Below the pieces are notes generated by a model that made no database searches, was not told where the DNA came from, and was given only the letters and a program-made list of their open reading frames with translations. Source: Cyanodermella asteris (lineage: Eukaryota; Ascomycota; Lecanoromycetes; Ostropales; Stictidaceae). From it: a stretch of DNA of 64,000 bases. The DNA lies in contig UYJD01000011.1 of NCBI GenBank assembly GCA_900618795.1, forward strand, positions 905,060-969,059, read 5' to 3'. Both the position numbers and the translations under genes were made by a program. This document shows positions 21,750 to 34,029 of this stretch, piece by piece (positions within the stretch are counted from its first letter, which is position 1; each line of letters opens with the position of its first letter).

Positions 21750-23744
21750 ATGGATAACAATCGCTTGCACACCAACTTCCCTCGGGACCAGCAGGGTAAC
21801 GGCGGAAACGGTGGAGGCTACGGTAATCAGTATCCAGCCGACAGAAACGCATACCCGACCACCCCGTCTACCTTCCCTCAACCCGTCTTTTCTCCTCAAA
21901 TCAGCCAGCAGGACTACGCCACTGGCGCCCAAAACCCCTACTTTGCCGGAGCATACCAGCAACAACAGCAACACTATGGCACAAATGCTCAGTACAACGC
22001 AAACCAGGCACAGTACATGGCTGCTCAGAACTACAACCGAGGTGCTTACAATGTCAATGATCCGAACGCTGGCCTGGCTCAGCAGTTCTCTACACAGAAC
22101 TTGGGCACACCGAGACAGCAAGGTGCATACCCACAACAGCAGCAGCCACAACAGCAGCAGCCACAGCAGCAGCAGCAACGCCCACGTACTGGTGGCGGCC
22201 AGAATGGGCAGCCGCAGGGCGGACACCTCGGTGTACCGGGATCTTCCTCGAAGCCGTCGACATCAGACAATGAGGGCCCTGTTCCGAATGGAGGCTACAA
22301 AGATCCCAACATGTATTCGGACAATGTGGTCAAGAGAGTGACAGGTCTGAGAATCATCATTGAGGCCTTTTTCAAGGACAACATTACAAGAGCAAGGGAA
22401 AGGAACGTCCGCGCAAGTGAGCTAGACACTGTCTTGAACGACCCGAAAACACTTCAGGGGGACAAAGATGCAGCATCCCGCAAGCTCTGGCTCAAGGAAG
22501 TCGAGCATTTGCGATTGCTGCGTCGCATCGAATCTCCTGCCAATTTCTCCACAATTCGCATCATCGGCAAGGGTGCTTTCGGTGAGGTCAAACTCGTCCA
22601 GCGCAAGGCCGACAGCCAGATCTACGCTCTGAAGTGTCTCGTCAAGTCTGAAATGTTCAGGAAGGATCAATTGGCTCACGTCCGTGCCGAACGTGATATC
22701 CTCGCGGAGGCTGATTCGCCTTGGGTGGTCAAGCTCCACTCCACGTTCCAGGACAAAGCTTTCCTGTACATGCTGATGGAGTTTTTGCCCGGTGGTGATT
22801 TGATGACCATGTTGATCAAGTACGAAACATTTGCACCCGACATTGCGCGATTCTACATGGCCGAGATCCTCTTAGCCATCGAGGCGGTCCACAAGCTTGG
22901 CTTCATTCACCGTGATATCAAGCCTGACAACATCTTGCTGGACAGGTCTGGTCACTTGAAACTGACTGATTTCGGTCTCTCTACTGGTTTCCACAAGCAG
23001 CACGAAGCGTCGTATTACCAGAAACTTCTCCGCGGCTCATCCTCATCGAGCAGCAGACAGACAAACCGCCAGTCAGTCAACTTGGAGCAGATCAATCTTA
23101 CGGTCAGCAACCGAGGCCAAATCAACAACTGGAGAAAGTCTCGCCGAGTCATGGCCTATTCGACGGTCGGAACGCCCGATTACATCGCGCCCGAGATCTT
23201 CAGCGGTCAAGGATACACTTTCAGTTGCGACTGGTGGTCACTCGGCGCGATCATGTACGAATCTGTTATCGGTTGGCCGCCATTCTGTGCCGATGACCCT
23301 CACGAGACGTAAGTAACCGACGGGCGCTCAACGTCGATATGCTAACATTCGAGCAGATACCGCAAGATTGTCAACTGGCAGCAGACCCTCTTCATCCCTG
23401 ACGATCTTCCCGAGAAGCTTGACCCTGCTACTGAAAGCTTGATTCGCAGCCTCCTTTGCGACTCGCCAAACCGCATCGGACACGCTGGCGGTCCCCACGG
23501 AGCCACCGAGATCAGACAGCACCCATACTTCCACGGCGTTGACTGGGATTCTCTGCGAACAATGAACGCGCCATTCAAGCCGGTGCTGAAATCCAACGTC
23601 GACACGGAATATTTCCCCATCGAAGACATTCCTCAGGAGGATCACACGCAAGCGTGGCAGCGCGAGGCCGACAAATACGACGATGCAGCACAGGCAGAGA
23701 TGACACTTCCGTTCATTGGCTACACTTTCAAGCGGTTCGGATAG
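21750..23744 (+). CDS. cot1: NDR/LATS-family Ser/Thr kinase COT1 (Cbk1/Orb6 type)
   Basis: Two exons (21750-23308, 23357-23744, 48-bp intron) give 648 aa. This AGC kinase of the RAM/MOR pathway controls polar growth and hyphal branching together with a Mob2 partner. Residues 1-200 are low-complexity Gln/Asn/Gly/Tyr with a polyQ tract at about 128-145. The NDR-specific N-terminal regulatory helix (KRVTGLRIIIEAFFKDNI) follows. The kinase domain has the glycine loop GKGAFGEVK (about 273), ALK lysine (about 295), HRDIKPDN (about 386) and DFGLS (about 406). The long basic insert before the activation segment is typical of NDR kinases, and its activation motif STVGTPDYIAPE is near 470. The C-terminus ends in the hydrophobic motif FIGYTFKRF. 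Length and order match Neurospora COT-1. An upstream in-frame ATG at 21699 is less likely. Confidence 0.96.
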
Positions 23745-24965
23745 ACGTGCATGCAGGGAGATCAGCAGGCTGGGTCAGGGTCGAGAAACGGCAATTATGG
23801 TCTGAAATGATTTCATGACGTTGATGCGAGTCCAAAGGAAGGAAGACTGGCGGCCAAGAGAAAAGGCAAGACCAGGCGGTAACAAAGATAGCGGCGCACC
23901 AAGACGCCCGAGCACAATATGCATGGCTAGGTAGGAGGAAGCAGTCTGGCATGTTGAAATTGATAAGACCCAAGCAATCAGCAATGAAGAAGCATTTCTG
24001 GCGTATGGCGCCTCGGTCCGCCTGTCCGTGCATTGCTTTGTGCTGGACAGCCATGAAAACCTATTCACAATTGCATTCGGTGGCTCCCCCATGCGCCCGT
24101 CGCCAGATTCGTTGTCAGGGGGTCGTTTGGTGGAAGCTGTTGCCCAACCCTCCTGGAAAATTGGCTTTACAGCCGGGAATTAGTGGTGGCAAGTCCCGAA
24201 CTCCCCTGGGCCGCGGGCGTGTCTCCCGCCAAAGGACTCAGCCAGCATGGGCAGAAACGTGCGACGGCACTTTGCTTGGGATACAAGCGCTTGTCTCGTA
24301 AAGCAGTTGCTAAGATACTGAAAATAGTGAGAAGCGCTTTGTTCTCAATGATTTGAGCAATCAAATCGTAGGCAAGCTGTTTGTTCGGGCTTGCATTGTG
24401 TGTAAATGTAAGCACGACGAAGGTACAGGAATAGTATGCGAGCGGCGCACATTGGCCAAGCAGTAATGCTGCATCAATGGCCGGGCTGCAGCGATCAGGC
24501 CCAGCAAGCGGTCTAAAAAGACGGGTGAAAGGCCATATAGTGGACAGAAATCATAGTCAGATGTGCTCACCTTCGGCTCTGGCATCAGGAAAGGAAACGG
24601 TAAAGTATGGTGCAGCTAGTTGCGATAAAGGTGGCCATCTGAGCGGGCATGGCTTGCGGAATAGTGCATTGGAGTGTCTTGATTGTTTACATGTTTTGAT
24701 CTGCTCTGCTGTCAGGCCGGATCGCAGCCAATTGCAAATCGGCCTGCGTCTCCGCTCACACCTCACGCCCGAGTCTCTTTCAGTGTCTGCGACTGTACCT
24801 CCGTACTCTACTCTACTCTCTACACACCTCTCCTCCGCCGCCGCTGCGCACCTCCGCTTTGTCGCAATAACACTCCCCCTCTCCCTCCATCCCTCCGTCG
24901 CCTGCACCTCTCTCGCCGCTCACCTATGATTGACCTGATTCGGAATTCATCGTCCCACCTTCAAA
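23745..24965. promoter_or_regulatory. Intergenic and presumed promoter of the sirtuin gene
   Basis: About 1.2 kb with no supported gene. The last about 190 bp (24775-24960) are strongly CT-rich, with repeated CTCTACT and CCTCC motifs, typical of a fungal 5' leader or promoter. Confidence 0.4.
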
Positions 24966-26860
24966 ATGCAGGCGCCGGAGTCGCTCGCGGCGCACTTTCC
25001 GCCTCCTATAGCCTACGACACCGACAGTGACAGCAGCCTGTCAGATCTGTCCTCTTCCGACAGCGAGTTGAGCTCCGTCGGCTCCATGTCTCCTCCGCCG
25101 GGCTATTTATCCCCTGTTTCCTCTCAGGGAACCGATTCCAGCGATTCCAGCGATGAAAGCAAGAACAAGAAGCGATTCCGCTCCGACGGCGACGAGAATG
25201 CGCCCGTACGCAAGAAGAGGCGAACGCCCGAACCCAAGCCAAGAACAAGGCAGACACTCGATCTACGAACGTCAGACTCCATTACGGACCAGGATGATCA
25301 ATTACAAACACTTATGAAGGTCCTACGAAAGAGAAGGAAGATTGTTGTGGTCGCAGGAGCTGGAATTTCAGTCTCTGCAGGCAGTGAGTTGTCCTCTCGA
25401 TTTTTGCGCACGGCGCAGGCTAATGCAGTGCAGTTCCGGACTTTCGCTCGTCCACCGGCCTCTTCAGATCGCTCAAAAGCGAGCACAAACTCAAGGCATC
25501 TGGTAAAGCACTGTTTGATGCATCCGTCTACCAGACCGAAGAGTCGCGTTCCTCTTTCCACGACATGGTCCGCAATCTTTCTACTATGGTCAGCACAGCA
25601 CAGCCGACCGCCTTCCACCGCATGCTCGATCGTCTTGGCAGGGAAGGTCGCCTGATGCGCCTATACACACAGAACGTGGATGGCATCGATACGCGATTAG
25701 AAAACCTGAACACGACAGTTCCACTTCCAACCAAGGGACCGTGGCCGAAATCGGTGCAATTGCATGGCGGGCTGGAAAAAATGGTGTGCTCAAAGTGTCA
25801 TCAATTGTCGGACTTTGAGCCTGACTTGTTTGACGGCCCGTCGCCTCCCCCGTGCAGCACCTGTATCGAGGCCGACCGTGTGCGCACCGACCACGCAGGG
25901 AAGCGAAGTCACGGCATTGGATGTTTGCGACCGCGCATGGTCCTCTACAACGAACACAACCCCGATGAAGAAGCCATTGGTTCCTGCGTGAGCGCAGATT
26001 TGAGATCTCGTCCTGATGCGCTGATTGTCGTTGGCACGAGCATGAAGATTCCCGGTGTCAAGCGCATCGTGCGCGAGATGTGCGGAGTTGTGCGCGGTCG
26101 TAGAGATGGGTTGACGGTTTGGGTCAACCACGACGATCCACCCCTGGGCAAGGAATTCGAGGATTGCTGGGACTTGGTGGTCAAAGGCCCCTGCGATGAA
26201 ATTGCGAGGCAATGGACATTGGCAGAGGAGCAAGGATCGTGCAGCAGCTCAGATGTCGAGCGGGCCAAGGAGAATAGCGAGTTCTCAGTCGTTGTGCCTC
26301 CATCTCCCAAGAAGTCGGCGCAGACAATTGGTATCCCTACGCCAGCATCGACGCCCAAGCAGGAACCGGTCAAACTCTTGTCTAACGTTCCGAGGATACT
26401 TCTCAAAGTCAATCCGCAAAAACTGGCAGACGAAAAGAAGAAGACGGTCAAAAAGCCGGGTAGGAAGCCAGCAGAAGCCGGCAAGAAATCGACCAAAAGT
26501 GCGGCGAAGTCGAAAACAAAAGACCTCGTGGGCAAAAATATTGCCAACTTGTCAACACATTTCAAGGTCCAGAAATCCGCTGTTCAAAAGTCGGCTGGGG
26601 ATAAGAAGCTTGTCAAGGAGATTCCGATGGGTCCGGTCTCTCCCGCTGATCCTAGGGTTAATGGCCCTGTGAAGATAGAAGAAGCGACCAGCTCACCCAG
26701 CTTCGAGTTCAGGACGACCGAGGAATCGCAAATCCCCTCAACTCCACTCAAAGTGCAAATTCCTGCACGACCTGGTTCGAGTGATTGGAACAGAAGGACA
26801 TCGATCGATACGATCAGCCCGAAAAGCGTTCCGAACGGGATGGCGGGCTTGCTCGACTGA
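24966..26860 (+). CDS. NAD-dependent histone deacetylase, Hst3/Hst4-like sirtuin
   Basis: Two exons (24966-25383, 25434-26860) joined by a 50-bp phase-1 intron inside the motif GAGISVSAG|IPDFRS, giving 614 aa. An acidic Ser-rich N-terminus (residues 1-115) with a basic KKRR patch suggests nuclear import. The class I sirtuin core contains GAGIS (about 130), TQNVDGID (about 217), catalytic His in QLHGG (about 247), zinc ligands CSKC (about 257) and CSTC (about 280), and GTSMKIPG (about 339). The IPG form and the long spacing fit the Hst3/Hst4 subgroup, which removes acetyl from histone H3 Lys56 and protects genome stability. The C-terminal third is Lys/Ser/Pro-rich and probably disordered. The subgroup assignment is by pattern, while membership of the sirtuin family is certain. 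Confidence 0.93.
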
Positions 26861-27686
26861 CTAGTGGTTACTCCGATTGCATATTTCGGCAGGAAGATAT
26901 ATCGTTTCATTTATTAATTGACTGCATAGCGTGGTTTTTTGGGAAGGAAGGGTTGGGGGTTGGGCGCTATTGCTTTTTATCATTCCAGGCTTTTTGCATT
27001 CGGGCTGATGTTTACGATACCCCATGGTTGTTTACGAGGTTTCGAAGTGCATGATACGAAAAGAATGGACTGGATATCGGTACATTCATGGCTTGAGTAT
27101 TCATCTTTTTACCTGACTATTGCAATGCATTCTGACATTGTGGGGTTCGTCTGACGATCTGACCTCCTTACGTTCATCATGATGCCCAGAGTGCACATTG
27201 TTTGTCTTCGCAATGTGTACATTGATGTAGGCCGTGTGCAATACTCGTAGGGCGCACAATTGGTGCAACACGGAATGTAGGCCAAAATCTGGCATGCCAA
27301 AATCAATATCCGTCGAAAAAAAATTAAAAAATGATTGCCGACAACATCATTCAAAATGCTACCGATGTGCCATTCCATCTTTTGACCGGTATTTCGTATT
27401 ATGTTACTTGCGACGTATTAGCTAAAGAGGTGAGATATTCATGCTGATTTATGCTCCACCTTTCGATCTATCAGGTGCGCAAATGGTCGTGTCATCAACG
27501 TTATTGCGATCATTCAGCGGGGTTTTGGGGAGGCAGCCCCTAAAAGTGGTCACTACGTTAAAGTCTTCAGTACACGGAGAAGCCACCCGGGCCGAGACGG
27601 GTTAGGGGTAAAAGACTTCAACCCCCCGGAAAGTTAGATAAAAGACTATAAACCCCTACTCGCGACTTCGGCCCACCTCTCCAGTT
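26861..27686. other. Intergenic with short imperfect repeats at the gap edge
   Basis: No gene seen. Near the gap two imperfect copies of a TAAAAGACT..CAACCCC/TAAACCCC motif occur (about 27608-27628 and 27638-27656), with GGGG/CCCC blocks around them and a TATAAA-like segment. This looks like repeat sequence, possibly the edge of a long terminal repeat or other transposable element, which would explain the assembly break. I cannot name a family. Confidence 0.35.
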
Positions 27687-27927
27687 NNNNNNNNNNNNNN
27701 NNNNNNNNNNNNNNNNNNNNNNNNNNNNNNNNNNNNNNNNNNNNNNNNNNNNNNNNNNNNNNNNNNNNNNNNNNNNNNNNNNNNNNNNNNNNNNNNNNNN
27801 NNNNNNNNNNNNNNNNNNNNNNNNNNNNNNNNNNNNNNNNNNNNNNNNNNNNNNNNNNNNNNNNNNNNNNNNNNNNNNNNNNNNNNNNNNNNNNNNNNNN
27901 NNNNNNNNNNNNNNNNNNNNNNNNNNN
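27687..27927. other. Assembly gap (N run)
   Basis: 241 undetermined bases. Open frames drawn across it are artefacts. Confidence 0.99.
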
Positions 27928-29435
27928 CCTACGAGCAACACCTTCAGACTTGACGCCGACCTTCACTGGTCGCCTACACAGTCAACCAACCCGTGCCCGC
28001 GTTACATTATTGCCAAGCAAATTGACTAAGTCAATGCGTAGGCGTTTAGAAGCGGTCTAAGTCGCGTATAGTAGAAATACCAAATACTAATATAATGTCA
28101 TCAATTCTCTATCTAATGCTAGTAATTACAGCCTGTAGCGACCAAAATTGCGTGCGTGGTGGTGCTTACAAGTTGGTGGGTAGTTATGAACATATGCCGC
28201 GGATGGGGACTTTCCGGCGGCCATGTATATTAAGATCGGAACCACGGATCAAGCCACGTCTCAATTGTGGACGATCGCTGGCCTCAGAAGACCAGTACTG
28301 TCACAGGGATGTTTTTTGCACACCTCCACTACGCGATCCCGTGTACCAAGTTTGACGCGTTGGCACTTTACCCGAAATAGAACAGAGGTCACCAATCGTC
28401 AGAGACCGATCAACGTGCGGGAGCTAGAACAAAAACAACAACGCCAAGGTGCTGAAGGGGGTGTACAAAAAACCTCCTTGCGACACTGTAAGGGGAATTG
28501 TGAACCGGCCAATCACGCACTTTCATTAATGGGGTGCAATCGAGACGATTGCTCGCTGTGCCTGTATGCGACAATCGCTTTAGCTCATATTGGTTGGCCG
28601 GGCTGCAGTGTCGAACTCGCCCGTGTAGTAAGCTGTCATCTTCAAGATAGGAAACGGCAAAGTGCTTACAGGCAGCACGCAATGTCAGCACGTCCTAGTT
28701 CTTTCATGGGCCGGTAAGGAGAGGAACGAGCAGCCGATGGTTCTTGGCAGCTCTGTCGACAGGCGGCGTGGAAGGCAAAAGGAGGTCAGTTCATGCTTTG
28801 GTGACAGACTAGGTTGGCCAGAGGCTCTATTTGAGGAGAAAAGATGAGGGTGTCATGCATTGTCATTATCGATCGAATCAAGGCAAAGTGAACCCCCGCG
28901 CAGGGAAGTGTGGTCTGAAAGCCCGTATAGCGATGCAGCCTCGAGCCAGTGGCATGTGTCAAGAAGCTATAAGAGGAAAGACGGCAACTGTCTCGCCCAG
29001 CGGCGGGAAGCGGCGTGGTGAAGCCGACGGACCCCTCTTGACCCTACACTGCACTTGAGACAAATCGAGAAGACAGTAGTAATAATAAGAGATGGTAACA
29101 GAATACTCAACCTGCTCCCTCACTGCCACCGTGCTTCTCAATCCTTGTCGCAGCGCCCGCCAGCAGCAGAGCAGGGTGATTGCAAGCCTGTTCCACCTTA
29201 TCCAAGCGCCAGACTTGTCGTCGTCCCTTCTCTCCGTATCATCCACCAGAATCATAAAGCCTCGATATACGCCGTATCCTTGACTATCCGACGGCGCCCC
29301 GAATCCTCGAATCCTCGCGCATGGGACAGGTACCGGCTACCGGCGACAGCTAGCTTGTCGGTCGCACACACGTCTCTTGCGTGCTCTCGTCGAGCCTGAA
29401 CGGGCAGCGCAGCAAATCGCTTCGGATGCGCTGAG
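27928..29435. other. Intergenic, no gene seen
   Basis: About 1.5 kb between the gap and the F-box gene. The first about 150 bp are AT-richer and repeat-like. No domain is readable in any frame. Confidence 0.45.
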
Positions 29436-31536
29436 ATGCCGGCATCCGGCACAGCTTCGTTGCACACCTCCCAGCCCAGCGTTTCCGATGGCCGATCGGC
29501 CAACACTGACTGGGCAATCCCTATTCGCATCGACCAGGCGCAGCGGGTAAAGAATCCGCTTCTGCGTAAGGAAAACTTGCATCTCGTTGCCCGCATAGTC
29601 TCGTATGTGAGTGGCCTGCTCTTCTTTACTACGCTTGGGGGCCGAGTGCATGACCAACAAGCCGGGCTCTCGAGCCTCTTGCCTGCAAGGATCCGTTGCT
29701 TGCTTGGCCGTATCTGTTGACGCGCATGCAACTTGCGTACAAACCTGTACTCGCTCATTTCGAGGACGCTGCTAACATTGTCGCCTCTGCCAGCTCGACG
29801 ACCCCGCAGATCTCGCCCGAGCATGTCGAACATGTCGCATATACCACTACATGTGCCTTCCCCTTCTCTATACCAACGTTAGCCTTGTGCACCATCCTGG
29901 ACTCCGTATATCGCAAGAGACAGGCCGGCCGATAGGGTGTGGTGGGGCGACTCCATTTTTTATGGGCTTAAATGCTCTCGTCACCAAGAACGTTTCGCAA
30001 TATGTCCGGCATCTTGAGATCAAGGGCGAATGGACGAAGAAGGGCGAGGCGGCCGAGAGAGAAGAGTTGGAAAGCGCAAGGATGGGCCTGGTCCCGGACG
30101 CACATATGATGCTGAGCCTCTTGGTCAGAACGGCGGTCGAACGATGTCCAAATCTGGAGTCTTTCGCATGGGATCTCGATACCAAGATGCTGCCAACTGT
30201 CTGGGCAGGACTATGTCAAAAGACGCGACTCACTCATGTCTCCGTTCGCATGCCGTCCTTACGAGCTCCCATGCCGGTCTGCGACGTGCCACCGATCCCG
30301 TCACTCAAGTCCCTCTCAATCTACGACATCGACCCGCTGTGCTATCCCGACAGCCTTTCATCCCTGCTTTACGGAAGTAAACAGCTCGAGCACCTCAAAT
30401 TACATTGGTCACCGAGGATGAGACGGGAGCGGGAACCCTCGACTAATGTTCAAGCATACTTTGGCAAATGTCTGGCCAGGAAATACAGTATGCCGCTCAA
30501 GTCATTTGCGATGCAGAATTTGTATTCCATCTCCGGAGGCGATTTCGGTGGGATCGTTGACTCAAACACTATCGAGTCCTACTGCCTGTTGTCTTCAATG
30601 CCTGGAGAGAACGACACGGCGGACATTGCTTTTGTTGGGTACAGCTGGCAGTGGGCGCCGCCCTCACCATTACGAATGCCGAATCTCAAACGCCTTCGTG
30701 GTGACAAGATATCACGGCGACACGTCACTGTTCTGGGTGCATTCAAGGGGCTCGAGCGCTACTATCTTGCATCTGGGCGAAAGATTGAAGACCGCCCGTT
30801 TGATGAGAGGTCGATGCCCCCGCCCAAATCTCCATCAAGTAACGCAGTATCAACGCCGAGTGCGAGCTCTGTGGGAACGCCCATATCGCCGGGCTACACA
30901 TCGCCTACAGATTCTAACACGAATAGCATCGGTGCTGGATCTCCGAACGAACGCAGCCTTGTCGCACTGGGTCCTGCCTATCTTGAAGCATCGATGCGGC
31001 ATGGCGCCACGCTGCAGCATCTGCTACTGATGCCACACTGGCGCCTCTCACCAGAAGATTTGCAAAAACTAGTACGAGCAGCACCCAAACTTGAGCAGTT
31101 GGGTGTGGGTGTCGACGTCGGAGCGTTCGCCGCCCTGAGCGCCGCAAATCAGCGAGAAGGCCAGCCGACCCTGAATTTGCTTGGAGCTGTTTTGCGCACC
31201 GTACAGCCTTTTGCACGAAATCTCAAGGCCATCCGTCTGTTGGACAGCCCCAAAGAGGAAGACGTGTCCGACGAGGTTGGGCGAGTCGGCGGAGATGAAG
31301 CTATGGAGGAACGAATCGCCAGGGAGAGCTGGGGCAAGGAGTTTGACGGGCTACGATGGGTAGGACTGGGTGACTTTGTCTTCGAAGTACGCACATTTGC
31401 TCAAAATACATCGCCTGCAAAGGGCAAGGCGGACGTCAAGTCGGTGCGCAGGGTCAAACGGCGGCCAGTTCGAAATGTGTATGGGAAACCTGGCGTGGAG
31501 ATCTGGCGAATGGATCGGCTGACTCTGAATGTATGA
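29436..31536 (+). CDS. F-box/LRR-like protein
   Basis: Two exons (29436-29606 and 29794-31536; 187-bp intron, phase 0) give about 637 aa. The junction yields an F-box-like segment: NPLLRKENLHLVARIVSYL from exon 1, then DDPADLARACRTCR from exon 2. F-box proteins recruit substrates to SCF ubiquitin ligases via Skp1. The remainder holds scattered leucine-rich segments (HLEIKGEW, LKSLSIYDID, LEHLKLHW, LQHLLLMPHWRLS) without a strict repeat, and a Ser/Pro-rich loop (about residues 345-390). The C-terminus is basic and ends WRMDRLTLNV. Without the exon 1 model the downstream frame would start at 29851 and lose the F-box. Start and intron are inferred from motif continuity. No substrate can be named. 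Confidence 0.78.
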
Positions 31537-31949
31537 GCTGGTTGTAGGGATGGGGATTTAGCGTATACAGTGGAGTCCTGAGCATCTGGAGTGATGGCCC
31601 ACTTAGTTTTTGGGATTCCATGCAGGCGTGGTATGAGCGTTCAACAGACCCAAGGGTCTTGCCTAGGAAGTCGTTCACACGACAAGCAAGCACAAGTGAA
31701 AAAGTATCCAATGATGTGGGCATGGCTGTGAGAATTGATGACGACGAAATACACGTAGCAGGCTCCTTAACGCCGATTTTCTGAGCGAAATCGCCTAGTG
31801 AGATTACAGGTACCTGAATTATGTTCATTGCTATTAAAACATTGTTGAATCGTTGCCGAAAAGGTCTATGGGTATCTGTGCTTGAGACCAAGTTCCTGCC
31901 GTGAAATTATGCAACGCCGTAAACGGCAGAAAAGCCGATGAAGAGTTAT
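31537..31949. other. Intergenic between convergent genes
   Basis: About 410 bp between the 3' ends of the F-box gene and the DUF4112 gene. Nothing recognised beyond presumed 3' untranslated regions. Confidence 0.5.
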
Positions 31950-32768
31950 TCAGCGACGGCCCGAGTGCTTCATATCCCCACCACGTCCATGACTTTGCGA
32001 TCGACCATGCCCAGTGTATCCGCCCTCAGCGTTCTCAAGATCCGCGTCCCTGGTCCTTGAAGGGAGCGGGTTGAACCTATCCAACAGTCCAGCAGTGTTC
32101 GTCCTCGCCGGCTGGGGCTGCTGCACAGGCTGCTGCTTCATCCCATACGAGCTATGCATCTGTTCCCTCATCTCCGGCTGCGAAGAGACAACACCCTGTC
32201 CCCGCGCCGGCGAATGATGTCTGCTACCATCGCCCGGAACCTCGCCGCGTTTCAACCTCTCGGCGCCCCTCTGCTCCAGATGGTCGTACAGCAAGGCCGC
32301 ATTCTTGGTGTTCGCCCGCCAAAGCGCATCACCAAAGTCGCCCAGCACGGGAACCAAACCGATCAGGAAATCCAGCACGATGTTGAACGTCATCTTGCTC
32401 TGCAGGCCTTTCGGCAGCTGCGCCGCCATGCACGTCTTCATGACCATCAGCGCCAGCAGCGTGTCGGCAAAGTCTCCGATGAAGGGTATCAGGCCGATGA
32501 TGGCGCCCCAGCCGACTCGGACGCCGCAGAAGTTGAAGGCGTTGTCGAGGCGGTAGGCGCGACGGGTGACTTTCTTGAGGACTTTCTCTTCGGATTTGGT
32601 GAGGCCGGGCGGGACGGCACGCTTGCGTTTGATGGTCTTGCCGGTTGCGCGGCCGTTCATGTCCGTCGCGGCGACGTATTCGAAGTATGGGCCGGCGGCG
32701 CCATGTTGGTTGCCGGCGTGCTCTTTCAGGATCTTGGAGGCGGCCTTCTTTGCGATAAACTCGGCCAT
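31950..32768 (-). CDS. DUF4112 family membrane protein
   Basis: Single exon; the likely start is the ATG at 32768 (MAEFIAKKAASKIL), giving 272 aa. An upstream in-frame ATG at 32834 would add 22 residues. The DUF4112 domain (about residues 75-180) is clear: RVGWGAIIGLIPFIGDFADTL and FLIGLVPVLGDFGDALW are two half-repeats with the diagnostic G-(L/I)-(I/V)-P-x-(I/L)-GD core, followed by RANTKNAALL. The half-repeats are hydrophobic enough to enter membrane. The C-terminal 90 residues are Gln/Pro/Arg/Gly-rich and probably disordered. The molecular function of the family is not established. The gene is convergent with the F-box gene and divergent from the Zn2Cys6 gene. Confidence 0.85.
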   Translation of the reverse strand: MAEFIAKKAASKILKEHAGNQHGAAGPYFEYVAATDMNGRATGKTIKRKRAVPPGLTKSEEKVLKKVTRRAYRLDNAFNFCGVRVGWGAIIGLIPFIGDFADTLLALMVMKTCMAAQLPKGLQSKMTFNIVLDFLIGLVPVLGDFGDALWRANTKNAALLYDHLEQRGAERLKRGEVPGDGSRHHSPARGQGVVSSQPEMREQMHSSYGMKQQPVQQPQPARTNTAGLLDRFNPLPSRTRDADLENAEGGYTGHGRSQSHGRGGDMKHSGRR

Positions 32769-34029
32769 GGTTGGAGACGGCGTGGAGAAGGAATTCGAAG
32801 GGAAGGAAAGGTATCTGCCTGCAGATGACTTCAAGAAACTGAGAGACTGTGTGCCGTGATCGTACAGAGAGTGGGAGAGGAGGGAATGCTGGAAGTTGAA
32901 GATGTAGCTGCAGGTCTCAATGGACGGTTTTCTTTGACTGGGTTTGGGGACGCTGCTATTTGTGGTGCTTCCTTTATGGCGACTGCTGAGACGTGATTGA
33001 CAGTCAAGCGGTCAATGAAGAGGCCTGATTGAAGAACGATTGAATTCCTCAGGCGCGTCAGAGGCGCGAGACGCCGACAAGGAGGATATGTATAGTGGGA
33101 GACTGTTTCAAGGCCCAGACCGGATTGTGAGTTGGTTGGCCAGCGATGAAATGCGCAGATGCACTACGTCAGTGCGCGCGCGCTAAGCTCAGCTTGCGGA
33201 TTCCTGGATTTTGACAGCAGAGCCGCACCCTGCTGGTCTGGGCAATCAATCAGTGTACGACAGGTTGTGACAACACGAGGACAGCAGCTGCATTGATATA
33301 GGTCCTCACTATCATCGAGAACCTGCAGTCGACAAACAATTCGACTCCGTCATTGCGGGCAAAAGAAGATATTCGAGCTTGCGCCACAGCACCGCCACGA
33401 CGCCACACCTGTAGCCCAATCACATCTGGTCAGAGTCTCGCCTCATCACCGCAAGCAGGATTTTCCTGCACGCGCCCATATCGAATATGCGTGCAAGGAT
33501 CTAGATCTCAAGTAGATCTCGTCTGACTGAGACCACGCCATTTGCGTGGCTGCGAGGATGTGATTATTCATGCGAGATTGCTTACAGAGGTAAGTACTTT
33601 GGTGGCATTGCGGAATTAGCCGTTGAAACATCGACAAAGTTACTTTGGATCGGGGACGGCCATCTTCCCGTTGCCGAGGGGTTTTTACTTTGATCGCTAT
33701 GCTGTCCCTGCTGGCCTGCTGGGGCACTAATGGAACGGCGCAAACGTTGCGGTCATACCGACCCGCTACCTCGTAACCTTAGAAATGCTTATTCTATCGG
33801 TCCACGAAACTTCCCGGTCTCATGACCATGGATTGGGAGTGTACACTCCAGCTGGGCTATACATATACCTGACTTGAGTCACGCCTTTCCCGAAATGAGA
33901 TGATTGCCCAGACCTGTGGCACAGACTTGTCTTAAAACTCTTGCGTCTCCAGCACCTTTGACATACAGACACGACTTGCCCCTCTGAACCAATAACCTAC
34001 ATGTCTTTTCTATGTAATACAATCACCAC
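32769..34029. promoter_or_regulatory. Divergent intergenic region
   Basis: About 1.26 kb between the divergently transcribed DUF4112 gene and the Zn2Cys6 regulator, so it should contain both promoters. No gene is seen; the 93-codon minus frame at 33727-33446 has no support. Confidence 0.4.

Noticed and set aside
27618-27966. Minus-strand frames across the gap
   Set aside because: Composed of undetermined bases.
32154-32828. 224-codon plus-strand frame
   Set aside because: Antisense to the DUF4112 gene, which has clear family motifs.
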